A DNA stretch of 22,911 bases from Phallusia fumigata. Lineage: Eukaryota > Chordata > Ascidiacea > Phlebobranchia > Ascidiidae. The translations under genes were made by a program, and so were the position numbers. Shown piece after piece: positions 1-8,149 of the stretch. Where the stretch lies: positions 1 to 22,911 of the forward strand of contig QXVZ01020733.1 of assembly GCA_008931825.1 (NCBI GenBank). The letters run 5' to 3'. The notes below the pieces were generated by a model that did not search any database, was not told where the DNA came from, and saw nothing but the letters and a program-made list of their open reading frames with translations. Numbering within the stretch: the stretch's first letter is position 1; each line of letters begins with the position of its first letter.

Positions 1-690
1 ACGAACAATCGTAAGTTTTTTACAACCAATGGATTGCCCCAAATTTATTCAAGGTTTTTCAGAAAAGGAAAAGTAAAAAGTATGAAGTGGAAGTGGAACG
101 CGCTGCACAAGAATTTCAGGACAAACTTCACCAAGAGGTTTGTCAAAAGCAAATCGGGCTAACCTACTTGTTGTATATAAAATGAGCGTTTGTTTTTAAT
201 CCGAATTTTCTAGAGAATCGATTTTTATGGTTTTTCGTTTTATCTAACCTGCATTTAAAAAAGTTTGTTATTTCTCTCTGTTCCGTACCTAGCAACGTGA
301 CAATAAGTTCTAAAGTAGCTTGTTTCTTTCATAGTTTGGTTAAGTTTATCTCAGAAACTTTAATATTCAGAACAAGAACCTGGAGCTTTTTGATCATGAG
401 CGATTGGAAAAACATCGTATTAAAATTGAGAGCCAAATTCTCAAACAATTTGACAATGAGCACGCTGGAAAGTTGAAGGAGAAATATAGCGAGCGTTTGA
501 AGGACGAAATTCAACGTCGGTTTATGGAAATATCACACAACAGGTTTCTTGAACAAGTAAGTGCATATGTGTAGGAAACTGGAACTTCAACAAAAAACTA
601 CTCCAAGCTCATATTTAGACAGAAATCCGGAGAAGGATGGAGAAATTGGTCCAGGAATGCTTCAGAAAGTTTGAGGATAAAATGTCACAT
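1..690 (+). CDS. Atlastin/GBP-like helical modules, upstream fragment (third copy or internal duplication)
   Basis: Four exon pieces: 1-10 (end of a module-1 long exon), 63-137 (25 aa, KRKSKKYEVEVERAAQEF...), 371-556 (62 aa, starts NKNLELFDHERLEK) and 619-690 (24 aa, [18 protein letters not shown]). All are phase 0, with acceptors at 61-62, 369-370 and 617-618 and donors at 138, 557 and 691. They match, in order, modules 1 (end), 2 and 3 (first exon) of the complete gene at 8445-9340. The long exon of module 3 does not follow. Instead, after a GTGCAC-rich stretch, a fresh module-1 long exon appears at 1010. Splicing 690 to 1010 would keep frame and make a hybrid module of normal length. The piece may therefore belong to the next gene as an internal duplication, or be the remains of another paralogue. 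No domain other than helices is visible, and the GTPase head lies off the window. Confidence 0.8.
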
Positions 691-711
691 GTAAGTTTAA
701 TGTAACCATTA

Positions 712-867
712 GCACAATGTGCACGTGCACATATACCGCGTGCACATTTTTCCATCTGCACATTTCACGAACATTGTGCACATTATCCGCGCGCACATTT
801 TTCCTCCTGCACATTTCGCGCACATTGTGCACTTTTTTCGTGTGCACATTTTCGCGCACAATGTGCG
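712..867. repeat. GTGCAC-rich palindromic minisatellite
   Basis: This stretch is built from GCACATT, GTGCAC and GCACAATGTGC words. A unit of about 53 bases, reading roughly GCACATTTTTCC..CTGCACATTTC.CG..CATTGTGCAC, occurs twice in a row (about 742-840). The block begins with GCACAATGTGC and ends with GCACAATGTGCG, so its ends are themselves palindromes. It sits in the intron exactly where homology switches from module 3 back to module 1. Confidence 0.7.
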
Positions 868-1009
868 AAAAACGTTCGCATCCCCGTCTTTGCTTCCAGC
901 CTACACAGTGGCCAATATTTAGGCGCGAAAAGTTTTGCTTGGACATCCACGTTTTTCGTGCTGCTGGAACTTGTTGCCCCGCATCATAATTTATACTTTT
1001 CTTTTGCAG

Positions 1010-4000
1010 CATCCAGATACTTACTTGGAGGAGAAGGATATCGATACAAAGGGAAGAGAAATAAAAGAGGAAGTGTTGGAGAAATTCCGCACTCGTGTGT
1101 TGCTTGGTGACCAATCGTTTCGAGACATTTTTCAGGACAAACTAGACAGCAAAATTAATCAGCACATGTTGCTGTTTAAACAGGAAAACGAACGAACAAT
1201 CGTAAGTTTTTTCACAACCATTTAATCGCCCCCAATTTACTTAAGAATTTTCTAGAAAAGGAAAAGTGAAAAGTATAAGGTGGAAGTGGAAGACGCCGCT
1301 CAAGAATTTCAGGACAAACTTCAACAAGAGGTTTGAAAACTAAATCGGGCTGAACCTGCTTGGTAGAAACAAAGATAGTGCTTAGCATTTTATCCGAATT
1401 CGAATTTCGTCATGTCAAACCTGCGTTTCAAAACGTATGTTAACAAAANTGGCTACCGGAACGAACTGGAACGCCGTATTAAGGAATATAATGACTTTAA
1501 CAATGCGCGGTTTGATGCTAAAAAGGTAAAAATAAATCGTTTTTTCATTTTTTGTTGCTAAAAACTAAACTCATAATCGCAGGAACAAGGCAGAATAAAG
1601 TTCCAAGAAGACATGAAAGAAGCAGAAAACAAATACAAAGTCCAAAAATCGGTGAGTAAAATTAAAAAAAAGCTGAAGGTTCTACCATGTGACGGAGTAA
1701 CATGTTTTATGTTAAGGAGTTGAAAACTTATTTAAATGAGGAGGAGTTGGCTGCTTTTCATAAAAAGTGCCGGAAAACGGCTGAAGAATATTTGCAAACA
1801 TGCAAAGGATGGAAGACAAAAGAACTTAACGAGGAAAAGAGAGTTTTCGAAACTCAACTTTATGAATTTTTTGATGACCATTGGAAACTCCTACAGTACA
1901 AAAACGAAGAATTAAAAGTACGGTTGCAGTTGTTTTTTACAAGAAAATGTAACACTGAAAACGTTTTATGTTTAGAATGAAATCGTTCTCGGATTGAAAC
2001 AATCTGTCCAGGAAATCACAAAACGTTACAGCTGCAAAATGGCCCAGGTGCGTAATTTGAAACTTTTGTTTTCATTTGCTGGTTATGGGTCCTCTTCCCT
2101 AAAGGGGAGGCATATTGTTTTCACTCTGTTTTTATTCTTGTTTCTCCCCTTACCCCACTAGCCCCTTAAACTGGGTCAAATTAGGCTACTAAACAATGTG
2201 CGAATTAGCTAAAATTTTACTGTTTGTGTAAGATGTCATTATAGAGCATTAATTGCTGTGTTTTAGCCCCATTGCCCCAATCGTTACCCTGCCAGCCTCA
2301 AAAAAGTAAAACGTTTTTTGTGCCTCAGCGCAACGAAAAGTTTCTGTGCAAGCATTAGATTTGAATGAATCTTAAACAGATGGTAGATAGAGTTGTGAAA
2401 GCTGTCACAAGCTAGTAAGGCCTAAGGCCCTAGTGGTTGCCGTGCAGCCCCATCTTGTGGTAAATTATTTTATAATTGTCTGATTAAACTTCCGGTTGGG
2501 TCGTTGCCGTTTGTTTTCTGATTCACTTGACCCTATAGCTCCAGCCGTTACCCCGCTAAATGATGTCCGAAACTGAGTGCAATTTGGATAGTTTGTAGAA
2601 CATCTTCTTGTAGTACATTGATCTGTGTGTTTTACCCTATAGTCCCAGCAGTTATCCTCTCGCTTCCCAAAATGGGTAAAATTGTTAAACAATGTCTAAA
2701 TTAGATAAAATTTGGACAGTTTCTAGAACATTTTATTGTGGTAAATTAATCGCTTTGTTTTACCTTATATCCTTAGCAGTTACCTCACTAAAATGTGTCA
2801 AATTAAATTACTAAACAATATCCTAAACGGGTGTACCTTGGACAGTTTGTAGAACATGCCATTGTGGTGCACTGATTGCTTTGTTTACATGTCTATGTAT
2901 GGTAAGCTACCCTTCTTGTTGTCATTGTGTTTAAAAAAATGCGTTTTAGGTTTTAGCGGATGGAATCAAACAAAACGAACATGAAGAAAAACATAGAGAT
3001 GCCTTGGATCGGGCTGTAAAGGATTTTGACAAATCAGTTGAGAAAATCCAACATCTCAGTACTCAGAAGGACGAATATCGGCAGGAATTACAGGATGAGA
3101 TTAAAAAGCAATATAGCCATAATTTACTACAAGTAACGCTTCAAGAGGTTTGTATTTTTTAGATGCCAGACAGATTGACCTTATCATACTCTTTGTAATG
3201 TGGTATTTATTCCGCTTTTACATACGAGTGTTTTTGCAGATGATCGCAAAAGAAAAGGTTTCCAACCTGCTTGACAAGTGCTCGCTGGCGTACACCGAAT
3301 ATATGTCAAAGGTAATTCAACTTTTTAAAAATGTACGAAGTCGACCAACAAAATCCACTGGGGTCATATAAATGTGGTTTTAAATTAAACATTGGAAGTT
3401 TGCTATTAGATTTTTTTCCTACAAACAGAATAAGTTTAAAAAGGACATAAAAACGTTTAGAAATTACAAAAAGCCGTTACGGATGAGCAATTCGACGAGT
3501 TACACGAGTTCTCATCAGAACGAGCTCAACATCTATTCGACGAATCTGTTTCGCAGACGGATGAAAAAGAAACACAAAGAGAAGGACTGTCCAACCTGAT
3601 CGAGAAAAACAAAAGGGAACTTCTTGAGAAAAACAAGAACAAGCAGGTATGCTATTATAGATAACAACGTTTACATCATTAAACTATGCGTCCCCCTTCC
3701 TACAAAACCATAGGGTTTAAAGTCTTACAGTTTCTTTTTTTCGTCTAACACCGGTTTGTTTTTAATTTTCGCATATGATAGATGGGCATCTGAAATTGTG
3801 CAATGACAAACTTTTGCCCAGGATTACTTATCAGCTGATCCATTCCCCCCATAGACGTGAAATTTTAAAACTGCTGTATTTAATAATAAAAATATGAGTC
3901 TCATTTTGTGACCTTTTAAATAATTTTTAATAAATTTAATACATAATTGTAAATACGGCATCCTTGTTTGTTGTTTACCCTTGCTGTTATACTCTTGCCG

Positions 4001-6891
4001 CGAAACGACACAACGCAATATAAGTAAGACGGTTGCGGTACGGTTTTTTGATCTTGCGGCAAGCAGCGGGACACTTACCCCAGCCACGACCAAAGTCTAT
4101 CTATCAGACATGGCCAAAATGTTTTATGTTTGATAGATTGACTGTGGTCGCGGCTTGTGTAAATGCGCCGCTGGTGTGAATCCCGCTTTATTGACAGGTT
4201 TTATACGAGTCACACATCGCAGCGGTGGGCAGTCGTTTCCTTAGGGCTCTAGGTTTACTTACAATTTTACTACATGTATTTTACTGACTTTATCATGGTA
4301 CGAAACACAATGCAAAAAGGTCTACTGTCATTGACGGTTTACTGCAATACAGTAGCATGTTAGCTTATATTTTGTCCATCGAGCGAAACGCTGTTGTTGA
4401 CTTTATACCGCATCACCGGAATCGCGTTAAAATAGACCATTACAATAGTTGCAATCCCAAAGGCTGTGACTTCTCAAAGGTTTCTACAGATCAATCTGCT
4501 TGTTCTGCGTATAAATTCGCCACAGTTGTTTTTTTCCCAATCTTATACGATCTTTTTGACCCAAAACTATAACTAACTTCAACCTATATCATCAATGCTA
4601 CTAATTCACAAAAGTCTTTTTGTGGGGGCCAATACGTATTTTTTTTAAATTCTGTTACAAAATGCCAAAGATAGTAGGGACCTAAAGGTAATACAGGAAT
4701 TAAATATACACATGACCATTGTTGTAACAGAAAATGATATGTGTCGAAAATATCGTTGCAGATACTGTGTGTACAGCGGTAAATTCTACATTAGAATGTT
4801 TTGTGTTACCTTGCAGTGTGGAAACCAAAGAAAATATATTGTTGGAACTTTAACGTATAGACACTTTTTTAGTCCACAGGAAAGGCTTTGGCGGCTGAAC
4901 ACGCACAAAAAGCTATGCAATTTTACCAGTCCCAAATGCGGCAGGTATGACCTTGACTTTCAATATCGTACTATACGTCACCATGTGTGCACAAGTTACA
5001 TTTTTTTTCAAGGTATCCTTAAACAGAATTTTTGACACTCATCAACATATGGTAGAACACAACAAGACAAAGGAAGCTGCTTTGGACGATTTTAAAGACA
5101 AGGCGTCCAAACAGCAAATGTATCAATACAAGGACTTTAAGGGATATCTCACCCAACTAATTGAATCTGAATGGATTACAATTTGTTCCGAGCATAAAAT
5201 GTACAAGGTACATTGTTTCAGGAAGAAGTGCTAGTTTCTCGTCATATTACCAAAAGCTTGACGATTTAGCCTTTTATTTGTTTATATTTCAAGTTTTGTA
5301 GCACAACTACCGTGTTAACTATTCTATAAGAAAGTAAAGGGGACGTCATTATGGCATTTTTAAAAACGTGAAAAAATTCACAAAATAAAGTTACGATCAC
5401 TCGCATCTCATGATTTTAGATACAAGCGGAATGCCGAATCAAAGCGCGAGCAATGGAACTATTGGATTCGTGCGGGAAGCAATTGAAAAAGGTGAGCTTA
5501 AATGTATTAAAGTTTTTCTGATTATTCTGGACCCTATATGTTGCTTTCTGCAGAAAGTAAAAAAGCATGTTAACGACGACGAGCTTTCGGCGTATTGTGA
5601 GGAGTTACAAAACAAAACCCTGCGGATATTTGATGAAAACAAAACAGAAAACTTATTGGAATGCTTCCAAAAAGAACGAGATCGCTTGAAACAAAATTTG
5701 AAAACAGATTTCTCGCATTATGTTGATTTGAATACCCGAAATATGGTAGGTTACTACACAGGGTAATTTCAAGTCAGAATTTAAGTCATTTGGTGTGTGT
5801 TCTGTTTTGTAGAAAGAATTGGAGATGAAATTACAGGAAAGTGCAAGTTTTGCAAAATATAGTTTCGAGGAAGCGTTACAAGACGTAAGTAAAATACATC
5901 CTCTAAATTTAACCTCTGTTAAACTTTAAGTCAAAAAAAACGGAATTTCCAGATATCTGATCAATGTGTCGATGATGAGGAACTGGAAAAACGCATTCAG
6001 GAAAAGAAACACAGCGTGCTTACTGTTTTCGAAATGGTCGTCCGTGGGAAAGCGGAAAACTTGGTTGAACCTGTGCGAAATATTCTTCAACAAAATATGG
6101 AAAAGATAGCTTCAAAAATTAAATATGAAGTCGCTGAAAACAAGGTAAAAGTCAGTGCTCAAAGAAGCAAAACGTAAAAAGCAATTCCTGTTGCAGAAAC
6201 GTATTGAAGCACAAGTAGGATTCGCCAGAAGAGAAGCCATCACACACATGAAATTTGAAAAGATGAAGGTTTTTTTGTGTACACATCATTGGGAACCTAC
6301 ACAGGGGGAAGGCAATTAACAAAATCTGTTATATTACAGATCCTTAACGACAAAATTAACGAAGACAAGGCACGCTACAGAGCTTTAGAAGCTGCCGCGG
6401 AGGCCATGGAAGTTTTCGAAACACACATCGAAAGATGTGGGAAGAAATTTGATGCTCGTAAATATCAACAAGAAACAAAATTGGCCTTGCTTAAATTGAA
6501 GAAGGAAGTGATTGAGAGTGTCAGAAATCAAAAGGTAATTACCACAACAGCGCTAATTCAATTAAAGGTTTACAGTAAAATCGTTTGTAAAAAGACGCAA
6601 TGATACTAAAGGTACCAATCAAAGTGACAAACTCCACCTTTGACCAAATTAAGTTTAAAATCCCTAAACTCCTCACTCATTGTAAAAGATAAAACTGTAA
6701 AGATTTCTTTAACATCTGACAGTTAAGCCTAAGTATTGCGTTCGGACGAAAACCCAAACATGTGTTATGTCACAAAAGCTGCTTGGCAATGTCAACAAAT
6801 CTGCTTGGCTGAACTTTGGTGTGGAGGGATTTGCCATTGACCTGAAGATTAATTTTGGTTGTAATAGTTGTTTATTATCTTGCAGATGTAA
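1010..6891 (+). CDS. Large atlastin/GBP-like protein, gene 1: tandem helical modules (5' part missing, C-terminus altered)
   Basis: Exons, all phase 0: 1010-1201, 1256-1330, [N at 1449], 1450-1525 (3' end only), 1583-1651, 1717-1917, 1976-2047, 2950-3147, 3240-3311, 3461-3646, 4873-4944, 5013-5207, 5420-5491, 5554-5745, 5813-5884, 5953-6144, 6197-6268, 6340-6534, 6886-6891. They encode the same module series, in the same order, as the gene at 7243-16115. In the module-8 long exon 43 of 64 residues are identical. Each module is a 23-25 aa helix exon followed by a 62-67 aa two-helix exon ending near a conserved Asn. Module 2 long, module 3 short and most of module 3 long are absent at the N, a probable assembly gap. 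The last exon reads Met-stop after the 6885 acceptor, so the charged tail and CaaX end of gene 2 are lost. No GTPase exons are present. Family assignment is firm from gene 2; the complete protein is unknown. Confidence 0.85.
1331..1449. other. Module-2 intron ending at an ambiguous base (probable collapsed gap)
   Basis: The intron sequence after 1330 follows that of gene 2 after 8763 up to about TGTTAACAAAA. It then stops at N 1449. The next base falls inside what is the third quarter of the module-3 long exon in gene 2 (about 9650). Roughly 750 bases present in gene 2 have no counterpart here. Confidence 0.75.
2048..2949. repeat. Repeat insertion in gene 1 module-5 intron: about four copies of a ~125-bp degenerate unit
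   Basis: The matching intron of gene 2 (10283-10350) is only 68 bases, and its two ends match the two ends of this 902-base intron. About 830 bases were therefore inserted (or lost from gene 2) near 2080-2915. The insert holds degenerate tandem copies at about 2144-2294, 2530-2665, 2665-2788 and 2788-2890. They share words such as TTTGGACAGTTTGTAGAACAT, CATTGTGGT..ATTGAT.GCTTTGTTTTA and CCCAGCAGTTA. A related partial copy lies at about 20461-20560. No protein-coding potential is seen. Confidence 0.65.
3647..4872. other. Large module 6/7 intron of gene 1 with dispersed repeats and a hairpin
   Basis: This 1.2-kb intron separates the module-6 and module-7 exons. It carries a copy (about 3738-3930) of a dispersed repeat also found in the same intron of gene 2 (GATAGATG.GCATCTGAA.TTGTGCA). 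It also carries a second shared segment at about 4335-4450 (AGCATGTTAGCTTATATTT...) and a strong hairpin at 4082-4155. No conserved open frame is seen. Confidence 0.65.
4082..4155. ncRNA. 74-nt intronic hairpin, pre-miRNA-like (candidate)
   Basis: The arms AGCCACGACCAAAGTC... and ...GACTGTGGTCGCGGCT are reverse complements apart from three isolated 1x1 mismatches. About 27 of 30 opposed positions pair, counting inner GACAT with ATGTT (one G-U), and a 14-base loop remains. Length, stem and loop are in the range of an animal microRNA precursor. It lies in an intron on the sense strand of gene 1. It could equally be a short inverted-repeat transposon remnant; expression is unknown. Confidence 0.35.
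6535..6885. other. Final intron of gene 1
   Basis: The intron runs from donor GTAATT at 6535 to acceptor TTGCAG at 6880-6885. No repeat, RNA gene or coding exon is recognised inside it. The matching last intron of gene 2 (15686-15917) is shorter and shows no evident similarity by eye. Confidence 0.5.
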
Positions 6892-6986
6892 GAAAAGCTG
6901 CAGAAGCTGAAGAGGCATGGTGACAAGCAAGAATTAAAGAAAACGCCGAGAGGGGGAAAGGATTGAGTAACTGTTTGGTGATATGA
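6886..6986 (+). pseudogene. Degenerate terminal exon of gene 1 (broken charged tail and CaaX end)
   Basis: From about 6888 one frame reads RKAAEAEEAW, then stop (TGA 6921-6923), then QARIKENAERGKGLSNCLVI and stop at 6984-6986. The end NCLVI parallels NCLVM at the end of gene 2, and the following 3' sequence (TTGGTGAT.TGATTTT...) also matches gene 2. The normal phase-0 join 6534/6886 enters another frame and stops at once (ATG TAA). A weak phase-0 acceptor at 6949-6950 would restore RGKGLSNCLVI; whether it is used cannot be told from sequence. Confidence 0.6.
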
Positions 6987-7242
6987 TTTTATTTTAACTG
7001 TGGTAACTGTAGTAATTCCTTTCTCTTGATGATATTTCGATCATTTTGCAGTCTTACCACTGTTCCTGTTTACGCAAAAGTTGGTCCGGTATTATGTGTA
7101 TTNGGTCAGAATCGCGCGGTTTAAACGTCCATTGCTGTATTGGAATAGTTTAGATCAGTTTTGTTTATTTCAGCGCTAACAAGACTATGTTGTATTTAGT
7201 CTGTAGAAGAATTTTATACTATTGCATTGGCGCATTATACAG
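6987..7242. other. Junction between gene 1 and gene 2, with ambiguous base at 7103
   Basis: The left half resembles the 3' flank of gene 2 (GTTTACGC..AAGTTGGTCC.GT at about 7070-7090, against 16172-16191). N at 7103 follows. The right half runs as an apparent intron into the acceptor TTATACAG at 7242. No start codon, P-loop exon or promoter element is recognisable here. The first exons of gene 2 are probably lost in a collapsed gap at 7103. Confidence 0.6.
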
Positions 7243-8149
7243 GTTGCAGTTTTCCTTATGGACACACAAGGATTATTTGATTCCGAAACTTCAGTTACCA
7301 AATGCAGTTCAATATTTGCTCTCAGCACTTTGATAAGTTCCATGCAAATTTACAATCTTTCCAAACAAATACAGGAAGACAACCTTCAATATCTTCAGGT
7401 AAGAAATAGCTGGCGAGTGAGCGTGTGAGTGAGTGAGTGAGTGAGTGAGTGAGTGGGGGAGTGAGTGAGTGAGTGAGTGAGTGAGTAATAAATAGGTAAG
7501 TAAATAAGTAACTGTTGTTTCCAATATTATTAACAAAAAACCTGTGCGTTTAGTTGTTCACAGACTATGGACGAGCTCTTCAAGAAAGTTCGAACAAAAA
7601 CAGAACACCATTTCAGGTATCATACAGCTTTGTAACCGCAAGCTGTTGTCAGGCTAATATTCTTTGTTTTCAGAACTTGTTGTTTTTGATCCGAGACTGG
7701 CCACATCAAACCACGGGCTATGGATGGGAGGGAGGGAAGAAAGTGCTGAAAAAAGTCTTGGCTGTAAATGCAAATGCAAATGAGGATTTAAAAAGCGTCC
7801 GAAAACATATCATGGCTTCATTTGAAAATGTCGAATGTTTTTTGATGCCGCATCCTGGGATGAAAATAGCTCAACGAAGAGATGACGACCAAAAGTTTGA
7901 ATCCCAAAGTTAGTTGGTTTCAAACTTAAATTTTTTTTAAACTTTATGGGTAATGTTTTTTCAGAAATGAAGGAAATGTTCAGGTTATATTTGGACAATC
8001 TTGCCAGGGAATTATTTTGCCCGCAAAAGTTGGCAATAAAACAAATTGGTGACAGACAGGCAACTGGTCAAAATATGATTGATCTAATCTCGGGTATGTT
8101 GCACAATTTCAACCCCAAAAGTGCTCCGCACATTGGCACACTTTTTCAG
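7243..8149 (+). other. Atlastin-type GTPase domain, C-terminal two thirds (four exons)
   Basis: Residues 1-52 read [15 protein letters not shown]... and contain the G3 DxxG motif, followed by [16 protein letters not shown], a hallmark stretch of atlastins. The next exon gives [11 protein letters not shown]. The third gives [11 protein letters not shown], the RD motif that stands in for the usual guanine-specificity NKxD, then GYGWEGG and [12 protein letters not shown]. The fourth (61 codons) covers the last helices up to FNPKSAPH. The 7908 donor is phase 1 and the 7965 acceptor completes the codon. Similarity is clearly closer to atlastin than to vertebrate GBP1, where TLRD replaces IRDW. Switch I and the P-loop are not present. 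Confidence 0.88.

Noticed and set aside
717..989. Cys/Thr-rich and His-rich open frames, on both strands
   Set aside because: They are translations of the GTGCAC repeat; the frames overlap each other and run out of the repeat without any family resemblance.
2144..2890. CRISPR-like spaced repeats
   Set aside because: The repeats are degenerate, about 125 bp long and contiguous, in an animal intron.
6921..6923. In-frame TGA as a selenocysteine codon before NCLVI
   Set aside because: No selenoprotein family match and no supporting stem-loop noticed; a frame break is also needed, so decay is simpler.
7309..7536. Minus-strand Leu-Thr-His-Ser repeat protein
   Set aside because: Shadow of the GAGT microsatellite and of the antisense of a GTPase exon.
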